A DNA stretch of 30,254 nt. Origin: a virus. The number at the start of each line of letters is the position of its first letter. The first letter of the stretch is position 1. A program made the translations under genes and the position numbers. The stretch covers positions 1-30,254 of IMG/VR virus record IMGVR_UViG_3300021356_000112; one strand, 5' to 3'. The notes under the pieces are model-generated. The model saw only the letters and a program-made list of their open reading frames with translations, was not told where the DNA came from and ran no database searches. Positions 7,498-16,473 of this stretch are shown here, in pieces.

Positions 7498-9828
7498 ATG
7501 GCAATTACTGCAGAAAAATTTCTACCCACCTCTAATACATCCACAGTTCCAAAAGGAACAAAGTTCAGGATGAAAACTATTAAGGTGAAAATTGATAAAA
7601 TCAATGACATCTTAAAGGGAACACTAGCTGCTGAAAAGAAACAGAAGGATGATGAAAGAAAAACAACCGAAAAAGAAACTTCAACTAAAGCAGAGAATGA
7701 ATTAGAGAAGGAGCAAAAGAAAGTTTCTAAGTTTAAACTTCCTGCTCCCCTCAAAAAGTTGAACCCCATAGATAGGATTAAAAATTTCCTATTTAATGTT
7801 CTTGGTGGATATATTGCTGTAAGGTTAATTAAACATCTTCCGATGCTAGAGGCATTGATTCCTAAGATAAAGGCAGCAATAGATTTTATTGAGGATTGGG
7901 GTGGAAAAATATTTAATGGTCTTGTCACTCTTGTGGACAAGGGGTATGAAATGTATGATGGGCTTAGGGGTAAAGTTGAGGAGTATTTTGGTGAAGATGG
8001 TGTCAAAAAATTTGACGAGATTTCTGGAGTTCTAAACAAAGTTCTTAATGGGGTGCTCATAGCATCAATGGTTGGTTTGAAAGCGGCTCAGTTCATGCCG
8101 AAAAAACCACCTGCTGTCAGACCTCCTGGTGGTGTACCAAAAGGAACAAGACCTGGTGCAGTTAGAAGATATGCTCAACGCTTTGGAAGAGATGCTGCAA
8201 TAAGGAGATTTGGTAAAGATGCAGTAACAAGATTTGGTGGAAGTGCTGGTAGATCCACTGCCACTAGTCTTGCTAGAAGAGGTGTAGTTGGAGCATTGGG
8301 AAAGGGAGGAACAAGAGCATCCCTGAGATTTGTTAAAAACTTCATTCAACCGATTGTCAAAAAGATACCTCTTATTGGTGGACTGATTGATTTTGCTTTA
8401 AATTATTTTGTCTTTAAAGAACCAATTGGCAGGGCTGCTTTTGCTGCCATTGGTGCTACGGTTTTTGGAGCTCTTGGTGCTACTGCAGGATCTATCATTC
8501 CAGTTGCTGGAAACTTCGTTGGTGGTATTTTGGGTGGTCTTGCTGGCGACTTTGCAGGTAAATGGTTATATGATACATTCTTCTCTGGCAAGAAACCTGT
8601 TAAAGTTCCAGAGAGTGATGATGATCAATTAGAAACCACTGTCCCTCAAACAGAAGTCTCTGGCGCACAAGAGATGGATTTGCTGAAGAGACTTGTTGCT
8701 GCTGAGTCTGAGAGTGAAGGTTTACTTGGTATGGCACTTGTTGCTCGTTCAGTCTTGAATCGTGCTGGATTAATACAATCAGGTAAAGCATCAACTGGAA
8801 CATTCCTTGCTAAAGATGATACGGTGACAGGTGTTATTATGGGAAGAAATCAATATCAACCAATATCAGATGGAAGAATTAATAATAATTTTGGCGATGT
8901 AACATTAGAAACTGCTGAAAAAGCAATTGAATTGGCTCAAGATATTAATAGGTTAAAACAAACTTTAAAGTCTGAGGGATTTAATGACAGCGATATATCC
9001 AAACTTTTAGCAGCAACAGGATTCAGAACAGGATCTGCATTTAATGACCCTTCCCAGAATGTTAATGTAGTTAAATTTAAGAATCACTACTTCAATACCG
9101 CAGGGAACTCTCAGTTAAAAATTGCACCAGCAAATGTTGATACTTCTATATCAGCACCAGCAGCGAATGTAGATATAAGCACTGTATCAGGAGATTCTAG
9201 AGCGGATAGTGAAGGTTCAAAAATTGCTGGTAATCTTGGTAGATTCTTATATAAAGAATTAAATTCTCCTAGAGATTTCCAAGCAGTTACTGAGCACCCA
9301 GATTTTGGTGGATCATTTAGAAGATCCTATGATTCTTATCACAATTATGATCGTGCTATTGATATTGGAGTATACCCTCATGAGCAACCAAAAATTTTAG
9401 AGGCAATAAAGAAATTCAATCGGTTAAATGAAGTTAGTCCTGCTGAATTACTTCATGCTGGAAATGATCCTAAAGGTGACCATGATGACCATGTTCACAT
9501 TGCATATAGAAAAGGTGGTGTGACATTGGGCAAATCACACCTGGCAACTCTTGGTGAAGAGGGTCCTGAAATTGTTATTGATGCTGATAGTATGGGCCCC
9601 GCAAAAGATATGTTGCTGGCAATCAACCAAGCTAGTACATATGATGGAGTCATGGAAGCAATTCAAGAATATGCTCCTTATGATGCGATGGCACCACAAA
9701 TGGTTATGGTTCCGCCACCACCACAAGGACAATATGGTGGAGGTCAAACTCAGAAGACAGTTGCTGTTCCAATTCCAGATTCTGAAAGATCTTCTAGTCA
9801 ATTTGATCTTTTATATCAGGGTGCGTAA
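7498..9828 (+). CDS. Tape-measure-like tail protein 2 with two predicted cell-wall-degrading domains
   Basis: This 776-residue protein has a charged helical N-terminus and a hydrophobic module at residues 95-130 (FLFNVLGGYIAVRLI) like that of its upstream neighbour. A long Gly/Ala-rich hydrophobic segment follows near 290-360. Residues 392-530 look like a SleB-type cell-wall hydrolase (Hydrolase_2): LLKRLVAAESESEG with Glu403, ALVARSVLNRA, then NQYQPISDG. Residues 570-670 resemble an M15-type peptidase: SYHNYDRAIDIG with His615 and Asp622, and HDDHVHIAY with His665 and His667 as zinc ligands. The C-terminus (GGVTLGKSHLATLGEEGPEI) is typical of tape measures. It could open peptidoglycan during DNA injection. 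It starts immediately after the upstream stop. Confidence 0.7.
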   Translation: MAITAEKFLPTSNTSTVPKGTKFRMKTIKVKIDKINDILKGTLAAEKKQKDDERKTTEKETSTKAENELEKEQKKVSKFKLPAPLKKLNPIDRIKNFLFNVLGGYIAVRLIKHLPMLEALIPKIKAAIDFIEDWGGKIFNGLVTLVDKGYEMYDGLRGKVEEYFGEDGVKKFDEISGVLNKVLNGVLIASMVGLKAAQFMPKKPPAVRPPGGVPKGTRPGAVRRYAQRFGRDAAIRRFGKDAVTRFGGSAGRSTATSLARRGVVGALGKGGTRASLRFVKNFIQPIVKKIPLIGGLIDFALNYFVFKEPIGRAAFAAIGATVFGALGATAGSIIPVAGNFVGGILGGLAGDFAGKWLYDTFFSGKKPVKVPESDDDQLETTVPQTEVSGAQEMDLLKRLVAAESESEGLLGMALVARSVLNRAGLIQSGKASTGTFLAKDDTVTGVIMGRNQYQPISDGRINNNFGDVTLETAEKAIELAQDINRLKQTLKSEGFNDSDISKLLAATGFRTGSAFNDPSQNVNVVKFKNHYFNTAGNSQLKIAPANVDTSISAPAANVDISTVSGDSRADSEGSKIAGNLGRFLYKELNSPRDFQAVTEHPDFGGSFRRSYDSYHNYDRAIDIGVYPHEQPKILEAIKKFNRLNEVSPAELLHAGNDPKGDHDDHVHIAYRKGGVTLGKSHLATLGEEGPEIVIDADSMGPAKDMLLAINQASTYDGVMEAIQEYAPYDAMAPQMVMVPPPPQGQYGGGQTQKTVAVPIPDSERSSSQFDLLYQGA

Positions 9829-9851
9829 ATAGAAATAAGAGGTAATAACGA

Positions 9852-11165
9852 ATGGCAAATTCAACATCTAAACAAGCAGTTCCAGCTACAGTATCTAAGT
9901 TAAAAATAACTTCTAATAAGGAGAAAGGTAAGACTGTCAATTTAATTGATGGATTAGTTCGCCTCATGTATTATGAAAGCATTTTACAAGATACAATTAG
10001 ATCTGAAATAGTCTTTGCTGATACGGGAAACTCTATAGATGAAAAGTCTGTGCTAGAAGGCCTTCCTATAGTAGGGACGGAAGATGTTGAGTTAGAATTT
10101 AAAGACAATAATGATACAACAATTAAGATAGATCTAAATGTAAACAAAGTCAGTCAGGTAAACGAAGAATCTACTGCATCCATGATAAAATTGGATCTGG
10201 TTTCAGAAGAATTTTTAAGAAATGAAGGTGGAACTTCGAGACTTAATGTAAGATTTGATGGGAAAATTTCTGACCACATAAGAAGAATCTTAACTGATTT
10301 TTTAAAAACGGAGAAAACATTAGATATTGAAGAGACCAGTAACAATTATAATTTCATAGGAAACAATCGCAAGCCGTACTATGTGATGAACTGGTTGTCT
10401 AAGGCATCGATACCCACAGTTGCTGGAGAGAAAGGAAAGACTGGTGGGTTTTTCTTGTTTGAAACCTCAGAGGGATTTAAATTTAAATCTATTGATGGAC
10501 TTTTTAAACAAAAGCAGAAAAAGTCTCTGATTTATAATTTGACAACGAACTTACCGGCAGGGTATGATACTAAGGTATTGGATTATCAAGGAGACAACCG
10601 CGTACAATCTCAAGAAAAATTTAAGATGGGTGCATACGGAACACGATTAGTTGTGTTCGATCCATTCAATTGTTTCTATGAGGTTATAGAACAAACAGCA
10701 AATGACTCAAAGGATGGCACAGAGTTAGCTGCAAAAGAGTTGCCAAAGTTAAATGATAAGTTTGAATCCGACAGTAAATTTACACGGACAACTTATAAAC
10801 TCATTGATACTGGAACTCTCCCTACAGGGACAACGCAGCAGCAAATTGATAAGTCAACAGAGCAAAATTTTGAACTGCAACAAGTATTGAATCAGACCAT
10901 TCGTAGATACAATCAATTGTTTACTGGAATGCAAACTGTTACTATTCCAGGTGATTTCAGTTTACATGCAGGAGATGTCGTATTTCTTGATACTCCTAGT
11001 CTTAGAGCAGAAAAAGGAGATAAATTGAACAAGGAATATGGTGGTCTATATATTATAGCTGATTTGTGTCATTACATATCATCCGAAGAGACCTATACTA
11101 AACTAAATCTTGTACGAGATTCCTTCGGAAGAAAAGGAAACCACACTACTAACATCCCATTATGA
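9852..11165 (+). CDS. 27: gp27-like baseplate hub protein
   Basis: This 437-residue protein is assigned as gp27, the trimeric hub ring that holds gp5 in T4 (391 residues). Supporting features are the beta-rich N-terminal half with VNLIDGLVRLMYYESILQDT, LEGLPIVGTEDVELEF, a second domain near 280-437 including FSLHAGDVVFLDTPSL, and the C-terminal GGLYIIADLCHYISSEETYT followed by TKLNLVRDS. The gene lies between the tape-measure-like genes and gp5, as expected for hub genes. A ribosome-binding site (AAGAGG) precedes the start. Its stop overlaps the next start by 4 nt (ATGA). Confidence 0.75.
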   Translation: MANSTSKQAVPATVSKLKITSNKEKGKTVNLIDGLVRLMYYESILQDTIRSEIVFADTGNSIDEKSVLEGLPIVGTEDVELEFKDNNDTTIKIDLNVNKVSQVNEESTASMIKLDLVSEEFLRNEGGTSRLNVRFDGKISDHIRRILTDFLKTEKTLDIEETSNNYNFIGNNRKPYYVMNWLSKASIPTVAGEKGKTGGFFLFETSEGFKFKSIDGLFKQKQKKSLIYNLTTNLPAGYDTKVLDYQGDNRVQSQEKFKMGAYGTRLVVFDPFNCFYEVIEQTANDSKDGTELAAKELPKLNDKFESDSKFTRTTYKLIDTGTLPTGTTQQQIDKSTEQNFELQQVLNQTIRRYNQLFTGMQTVTIPGDFSLHAGDVVFLDTPSLRAEKGDKLNKEYGGLYIIADLCHYISSEETYTKLNLVRDSFGRKGNHTTNIPL

Positions 11166-11383
11166 GCGAAGAAAAAAGTATTCAGCAACACATCAACGAC
11201 GACAAAGATCTATTAGAGAATTCTACTTTGTCTCCTCAGATGCGTCGTCACATAACGGACGAACTAGATCACCTTGAGAAATATCAGGCAGCACACCCTG
11301 ATGAGGATCACGATCCAACAGCATTTGAAATGTACTGTGATGAGAACCCAGAAGCAGACGAATGTAGGATTTACGAGGATTGA
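11162..11383 (+). CDS. Small acidic protein of unknown function
   Basis: This 73-residue, strongly acidic protein begins MSEEKSIQQHINDDKDLLEN and contains many Asp, Glu and His residues plus two Cys near the end (MYCDENPEADECRIYED). The first 45 residues look helical (TLSPQMRRHITDELDHLEKY). It is coupled at both ends: its start overlaps the gp27 stop by 4 nt and its stop overlaps the gp5 start by one base (TGATG). That tight placement between the two hub genes suggests a chaperone or small hub partner, but there is no recognisable family. Confidence 0.75.
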   Translation: MSEEKSIQQHINDDKDLLENSTLSPQMRRHITDELDHLEKYQAAHPDEDHDPTAFEMYCDENPEADECRIYED

Positions 11384-13854
11384 TGGAAGGAGGAGCGTTA
11401 TTCAATCCAGGATTTCTTGGCGGTAATTTTCTCTGGTGGGTCGGAGAGGTTGCCGATGATTCAACTTGGCGAGAAAACATAAGTGAATCAAAGATAAAAA
11501 ACAAAAACCAAACTCCTGGATGGGGATATCGCTATAAGGTTAGAATTATTGGTCTTCATGACCAAGAAGAATCTTCCATCAAATCTGACCAATTGCCTTG
11601 GGCCCAAGTGATGTATCCCATCACTGCAGGTGGTGGCCAAGGTGGATCTTTTCAAACACCTGCTATTAGACAGGGCAATTTTGTATTTGGATTTTTCTTA
11701 GATGATCAGGACAAACAAGTCCCTGTGATCATGGGGGTTCTTGGAAATAATTCTAAGACAAAACTGAACACGAAAACTGGATTGACTGGGGGTAAGAACT
11801 TTACTCCTCAGAGCCATTATTCCAGGACGCAAAAAAGAGATCCTACAAAAAGAACAGCAGACTCTGAACTTACAACCAACAAACCTGGGAGTGGTGAGTT
11901 TCCCAGTCAAGAGTCTGCTGATGCCGTTCATCTTGAATGTGTTCGTGATGTAAAGAAGGATGATGTCTTAAAAAGAAAGCACGCCCTTGCTTGTCCTGAT
12001 CCACATGAAGATAGTCCGATGAAGTCAATTCAGACTATCATGGAAAATTTGACTGAGAAAATACAAAACATACAAAAATCACTTCAGTTCTATGCTAATG
12101 CGGCCGCACTTCCAGTAAAGGATGCTTTAAAAGAAATCGATAGAGTCATATCTGAAGCTGCTGCTGAAATATCAAAGCATATGAAAGAAATATATGCTAA
12201 GGTACAAAATTTCGTAACAGATACTTTTAACAAAACAACTCAACCATTATTAAATTTAGCACCTCCAACATTCAGAACAGATTTATTAAAGAAACAACTG
12301 AAAGGTTTTGAGGCACTTGTATGCATTTTCAATAAAATTATAAAAGGTCTCCTTGATCAAATTCTAAATGCTCTAAAAAATGCTTTTAATAGAAAGGGAA
12401 AAAGTTCAGGATCTGGAACAGGTCCAACTCCTCAGACAGATTTGGATCCTAGACTAGCAGGGCAGGGAAATACACCACCAATTTCAAATACATTGGGCAA
12501 TCTGGGTGCAGATAATTTGGGCACTGGAGGTGGTGTGGGTGATGGCACTACACCAGGAGGTGGTGGTATCAATGATGCTACCAATATCGATAACAGACCA
12601 AGAATTCCTTTGCCAACACAACCACAAGTTGGAACTCCATCAGAATTTGATACAGACTTTCCAATTCCACCACTTCCACCAACAGGTTTTTATTCACCAA
12701 ACCCTATTTGCGATACTGAAGAATTAATTAGTGAGGTATTGGGAATAAATCTTAACGAGATAATGCAAGCATTTGATGCTGCAGTGACTCCAGTAGTCTT
12801 CGCAAGCAGAGACTTTTTATCTTTGGGAGACTATTCTGGAACTACATATGCCAAACAAATTCTGGGTGCCAAACCACAAAAAATAGTTCGTAAAGCTGTT
12901 TCCCCTGCTGCCGTCCGAGCGACACTTTCTTCAGGAGAATTGCAAACCGAGATGGTCAGGTTTTTAGCAGCTCAACTTGGAGTACCACAATTCCGATCAA
13001 CAACTAATAATTCTCGTGACTTTGTACGAAATCCGATTGAAGGACTTAAGTCTATTCTTGAATCTAGACCAGGAACTTCAGGTGGGAATCTGAGAGATAT
13101 TTTACTTTCTGCAGCATCTATCGGTTCATCCACCCCATTATTTCAAACTGAGGGGACAATGGCATCATTCATTGATTCCACAGTTGGTCTTTTACAAAGT
13201 GGTGATTTGAAAAGAGGATTCTCTGCTCTTGCAGGCGTCCTTCAAGGAACTAATCGGGCAACGCTTGGAAACATTGGATCTGCATTTGATGCAATGAAGT
13301 CTGGAAACATTACTGGACTGGTGAAATCTTTAGGCCCTCTTGTTGGCATTGATCCTCAACTCTCAGATTTGGTTACAGATTTTATAGAAGACCCTGCAAC
13401 CGCAGCATTTGGTATTGTTGATGACTTAATTGGTGGATTGGGAGCAATTGGTGGAATTAATTTTGATGTTGGTTCAGCACTATCGTTTATATCATCTATA
13501 ACAGACTTCTTCTCTTGCGATCCAAAACCAGAGTGTTCTCCAAATAATACATTTACTCTACAAGATGGTGGTAGTGGAAAACCTGGGGTTGAAAATCCAA
13601 ACCTAATTAATATTGGTGATGCTGCTATAGAAAAGGCAGAAAATTTTGAAGAAAGTGGTGTTGAATCGACTACACCTGAAAGAGGATCTTTCGCAGATGT
13701 TTCTAATGATAGAAGAAATACAAATGTAGATCGATCATTAGACGCTACTCTTGCTAGAGAAGATGCAGCAGTTGAGGCAGCACTTGATGCAGAACTCGAA
13801 AGAGCAAGAGCGGGTGATAGATCTGGTCTTGATGATGCACTTGACATCAGTTAA
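11383..13854 (+). CDS. 5: gp5-like baseplate hub / central spike protein without a visible lysozyme domain
   Basis: This 823-residue protein begins with a gp5-type OB-fold (residues about 10-125): FLWWVGEVADDST, YKVRIIGLHDQEESS, LPWAQVMYPITAGGG, and FGFFLDDQDKQVPVIMGVLG. The ATG at 11383 is chosen over the TTG just upstream because it gives the usual TGATG coupling. Residues 210-340 are helical, 345-440 are a Gly/Thr/Pro-rich linker, and the rest is helical and Ser/Ala-rich, ending in an acidic coiled-coil-like tail. T4 gp5 has an internal lysozyme domain and a C-terminal beta-helix; I see neither here. The beta-helix seems to be encoded separately at 15131. T4 gp5 is 575 residues. Confidence 0.75.
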   Translation: MEGGALFNPGFLGGNFLWWVGEVADDSTWRENISESKIKNKNQTPGWGYRYKVRIIGLHDQEESSIKSDQLPWAQVMYPITAGGGQGGSFQTPAIRQGNFVFGFFLDDQDKQVPVIMGVLGNNSKTKLNTKTGLTGGKNFTPQSHYSRTQKRDPTKRTADSELTTNKPGSGEFPSQESADAVHLECVRDVKKDDVLKRKHALACPDPHEDSPMKSIQTIMENLTEKIQNIQKSLQFYANAAALPVKDALKEIDRVISEAAAEISKHMKEIYAKVQNFVTDTFNKTTQPLLNLAPPTFRTDLLKKQLKGFEALVCIFNKIIKGLLDQILNALKNAFNRKGKSSGSGTGPTPQTDLDPRLAGQGNTPPISNTLGNLGADNLGTGGGVGDGTTPGGGGINDATNIDNRPRIPLPTQPQVGTPSEFDTDFPIPPLPPTGFYSPNPICDTEELISEVLGINLNEIMQAFDAAVTPVVFASRDFLSLGDYSGTTYAKQILGAKPQKIVRKAVSPAAVRATLSSGELQTEMVRFLAAQLGVPQFRSTTNNSRDFVRNPIEGLKSILESRPGTSGGNLRDILLSAASIGSSTPLFQTEGTMASFIDSTVGLLQSGDLKRGFSALAGVLQGTNRATLGNIGSAFDAMKSGNITGLVKSLGPLVGIDPQLSDLVTDFIEDPATAAFGIVDDLIGGLGAIGGINFDVGSALSFISSITDFFSCDPKPECSPNNTFTLQDGGSGKPGVENPNLINIGDAAIEKAENFEESGVESTTPERGSFADVSNDRRNTNVDRSLDATLAREDAAVEAALDAELERARAGDRSGLDDALDIS

Positions 13855-13878
13855 TGTAGACTAACTAAGGAGATAATA

Positions 13879-15102
13879 ATGCCATTCATCGCAGCATCAA
13901 GAGAAAGAATACGAGTAGGATACATCAGTAAGTTTGATGGATATATCAGTGGATTGTCTATTGATGATGCCAATGCTCACGAGAAATTGTCTCCTGGAAC
14001 AACTTTTATTTTTGTCAATGGAGATGGTGAAATAGAATATTTGAATATTAATCAAGTCAATGCATTAACATCTCGCGACTTGAGAAGAACAAAACCATGT
14101 AATGTGGGCCCATCTCCATGTGGCCCTCCAACCATTAATTTTTTTGGTGGAGGAGGAATAGGAGCTGCGGGAAACCCAGTCATAGATCAAAATGGAACGA
14201 TCATAGCGATTGATATGGTTGACAGGGGAGTTGGATATGCAACTCCCCCGCGTATTATTGTCATAGATCCATGTAATAATGGCAGCGGAGCAGTTTTAGT
14301 TCCGACCATTACTGACGGTACAGTTGATAATGTCATTGTACAAGATGGAGGATCTGGATATTTACCATCGGGCCAACCACCATTAAATCCAGATGGAGGG
14401 ACTGCATCAGAATATCCAACACTGGTAACTCTAACTGATGTAATAGTCACAAATCCAGGTATAAATTACTCTCCTACAGATGAGATAGTGATCACGCCCA
14501 ATAATGGCACCACATTGACATTTGTATTGGATCCTTTCGGAAAAGTTAATTCTGTTAAAGTCAATCCTGGTGGAAATTATACTTCTTTACCAGATATATA
14601 CATTGATAGTGACACCGGACTTAATGCTAGATTTGTTCCTGTCTTTGATGTTATTCGAGATCCATTAGTTCCTCAGGTTGCGGATCCTGGAGATGTTGTT
14701 CAGGTATATGATCTTGTTGGATTGAGAATTAATGGATACATTGACGGAAAACCTTACTATGGGAATGTATTTTATGATAATGGAATAAAATATGCTGGAG
14801 TCAGGAATACTGGAGTCAGGGTATATGAATCTCTGCAAGAAAGTATAACCAAACAAGTTCAACCAGCGGTAACTCAACTCACACAACCACGAACAGAATC
14901 TGCAGAAACTCCCACAGAGTCAGCAGAGGTTGAAGAAACTTCGGTGGTTGAAAGAGCTGAGACTCGTCAAGTCACGACACCTACACAGAATATTACGAAT
15001 ACAACCACGACTACCACAACTCCAAGTCCATCACCATCCCCAAGTCCTTCTCCATCTCCAAGTCCTTCTCCAAGCGGTGGCGGTGGCTACGGTGGTTACT
15101 AA
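13879..15102 (+). CDS. Structural tail protein with Gly-x-Gly-Tyr repeats and a Pro-Ser tail
   Basis: This 407-residue protein has a clear ribosome-binding site (AAGGAG). The first 75 residues form a compact domain (RVGYISKFDGYISGLS). Residues 105-260 contain at least four beta-rich repeats, each ending in a Gly/Asn-Tyr turn (GVGY near 117, GSGY near 158, GINY near 193, GNY near 230), about 35-40 residues apart. Similar modules occur in the 1989-residue protein at 18505. Residues 320-380 are Thr/Glu-rich, and the end is nine Pro-Ser dipeptides followed by GGGGYGGY. It is probably a virion protein attached near the spike; no specific T4 counterpart is recognised. Confidence 0.7.
   Translation: MPFIAASRERIRVGYISKFDGYISGLSIDDANAHEKLSPGTTFIFVNGDGEIEYLNINQVNALTSRDLRRTKPCNVGPSPCGPPTINFFGGGGIGAAGNPVIDQNGTIIAIDMVDRGVGYATPPRIIVIDPCNNGSGAVLVPTITDGTVDNVIVQDGGSGYLPSGQPPLNPDGGTASEYPTLVTLTDVIVTNPGINYSPTDEIVITPNNGTTLTFVLDPFGKVNSVKVNPGGNYTSLPDIYIDSDTGLNARFVPVFDVIRDPLVPQVADPGDVVQVYDLVGLRINGYIDGKPYYGNVFYDNGIKYAGVRNTGVRVYESLQESITKQVQPAVTQLTQPRTESAETPTESAEVEETSVVERAETRQVTTPTQNITNTTTTTTTPSPSPSPSPSPSPSPSPSGGGGYGGY
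15022..15075 (+). repeat. Nine Pro-Ser dipeptides in the tail of the 407-residue structural protein
   Basis: Eighteen codons encode alternating Pro and Ser. The codons vary (CCA/CCT/CCC, AGT/TCA/TCC/TCT/AGC), but the 15-nt unit CCAAGTCCTTCTCCA occurs twice (15046-15060 and overlapping 15058-15072). An extended stiff linker before the Gly/Tyr end is likely. Confidence 0.8.
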
Positions 15103-15108
15103 TAAATA
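15101..15108 (+). promoter_or_regulatory. Late promoter box upstream of the spike-like gene
   Basis: AATAAATA lies at the stop codon of the previous gene and 22 nt before the start at 15131. It has the same form as the box before gp26. Confidence 0.5.
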
Positions 15109-15130
15109 CTAACAATCTCTCTATTATTTC

Positions 15131-15673
15131 ATGGCGGAAAAGAAGAATTTTTGGACTCAAGTAATTGGAGCGATGAATGGTTCGATCTCTTTTGGAGGTC
15201 TCACCAAGGATAAGGCGGTAACTTCTAGTGTTGAGATTCAAGGTCTTGATGGCAGACACTTTATAGATTTAACCGAAGATGGTGTGCGTGAAGGATGGAC
15301 TACAGTAAATGCTCCTGGAGCAGTTAATATTAATGCAGGAGAGGATTTATCAAAAGGTCAGAATGGGATCTTTTTAAATTCAGAAAATGGTGATATAATT
15401 ATTAGGGCTAGAGATGGAAAAGTTCGTATTGAGGGAACTGATGTAGAAATATGTGCTCAAGGAAAGGATCCTGAGGGTAATTTCTGGGTTAGTTCCAATC
15501 AAAGTGCTAAGATTGATTCAAAAAATATTACTCTCGATGCAAAACAGTCATTAAAACTACTTTCAACTGGTTTTATGACAATAAATGGAAAGTTGGGCAC
15601 TCAAATTTTATCTTCCATAATTCATGGAGTATCTTGTGCAACAAATCCAGACAAAAAACCAGGTCAAATATAA
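15131..15673 (+). CDS. Beta-helix spike-like protein (gp5 C-terminal-domain-like)
   Basis: This 180-residue protein has the repeating strand-turn pattern of the triple-stranded beta-helix that forms the T4 gp5 C-terminus and VgrG needles: GIFLNSENGDIIIRARDGKV, then RIEGTDVEICAQG, SAKIDSKNITLDAKQSLKLL and TGFMTINGKL. The first 60 residues (FWTQVIGAMNGSISFGG, VEIQGLDGRHFIDLTEDG) may dock it on the hub. Together with the gp5-like protein lacking a helix, this suggests a spike split into two genes. The next gene may provide the tip. I see no catalytic motif. It is driven by its own late box. Confidence 0.65.
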   Translation: MAEKKNFWTQVIGAMNGSISFGGLTKDKAVTSSVEIQGLDGRHFIDLTEDGVREGWTTVNAPGAVNINAGEDLSKGQNGIFLNSENGDIIIRARDGKVRIEGTDVEICAQGKDPEGNFWVSSNQSAKIDSKNITLDAKQSLKLLSTGFMTINGKLGTQILSSIIHGVSCATNPDKKPGQI

Positions 15674-15682
15674 GGAGAAGAC

Positions 15683-16471
15683 ATGGCATTTCAATTTGAT
15701 GAATCTCATGTATACGATGGTCAACAACTCGTATGTAAAAATAATGTGCTTCCAGTAGCACTTGGTCTTGGTCCATCCAAAATCAAGTGTTCATCATATC
15801 ATCAAGGACCACTGTTAGTTGGTAGTCCAGGAACATTCCCATCTGTGTTCGCCACTGTTATGATTGCTCCTTCCGCACATGGATCACCAGCACCAACGGT
15901 TCCTGGTGGCCTCTGTAGTGGTATTAGTAATCCATATTCTCTGGCAGTTTCTGGTAGTTCTGCATTTCTAGGACAAGTTGATACAAATGCAAACATTGGA
16001 TGTGGTGGAAATGTTCTTGCACAGGGACATGTGATTTCTAACTGTGGTGGCCATATTCTTGCTGCTAAGAAGAACTTTGATATCCCTCACCCAACAAAAG
16101 AAGGATGGAGACTTCGCCACACTTGTCCAGAGGGCCCATCAAATGATGTTTACTATCGAGGTAAACTAAAAAATAAAACAGAAATTCAACTCCCAGGATA
16201 CTGGGAAGAACTCGTTGATCCAACAACAATTACAGTGAGTTTAACTCCTATCGGATCTCATCAGAATATAATTGTAAAGAGGATCAGCGAAAATAAAGTC
16301 TATCTTCAGGCAAATGGCGGAATGCCAATCAATTGCCATTTTCATATCTTTGGAACTCGTGCAGATGGTGAACGATTAATTCCAGAGTATGAAGGAGAGA
16401 CACCAGCAGATTATCCAGGAAATAATGATGAATATTCCGTTTCTGGATACCATTACGATAAAAGAGGTTAA
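15683..16471 (+). CDS. Tail protein with PAAR-like front and a conserved C-terminal domain (copy 1)
   Basis: This 262-residue protein has a good ribosome-binding site (AAGGAG). The front half is Gly/Ser/Pro/Cys-rich with short hydrophobic strands (GPLLVGSPGTFPSVFATVMI, GCGGNVLAQGHVISNCGGHI), faintly like PAAR or spike-tip proteins. Residues about 130-262 form a domain repeated in the next gene: NFDIPHPTKEGWRLRH, EGP, YYRGKL, YW, LVDPTTITVSLTPIGSHQNI, and EYEGETPADYPG. I know this domain as common at the ends of marine phage fibre and spike proteins. The position after the spike-like gene is consistent with a tip or small fibre. The biochemical function is unknown. Confidence 0.6.
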   Translation: MAFQFDESHVYDGQQLVCKNNVLPVALGLGPSKIKCSSYHQGPLLVGSPGTFPSVFATVMIAPSAHGSPAPTVPGGLCSGISNPYSLAVSGSSAFLGQVDTNANIGCGGNVLAQGHVISNCGGHILAAKKNFDIPHPTKEGWRLRHTCPEGPSNDVYYRGKLKNKTEIQLPGYWEELVDPTTITVSLTPIGSHQNIIVKRISENKVYLQANGGMPINCHFHIFGTRADGERLIPEYEGETPADYPGNNDEYSVSGYHYDKRG

Positions 16472-16473
16472 TT

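Noticed and set aside
7311-8060. 249-codon open frame on the minus strand across the junction of the two tape-measure-like genes
   Set aside because: Ser/Phe/Leu-rich product typical of antisense shadows of Lys/Glu/Ala-rich genes; no promoter or ribosome site and no recognisable domain.
11380-11382. TTG start for the gp5-like gene
   Set aside because: The ATG three bases later overlaps the upstream stop as TGATG and is the more usual coupled start.
13356-13847. 163-codon open frame antisense to the end of gp5
   Set aside because: Ser-rich composition produced by the reverse of an Asp/Ala/Glu-rich coding end; no supporting signals.
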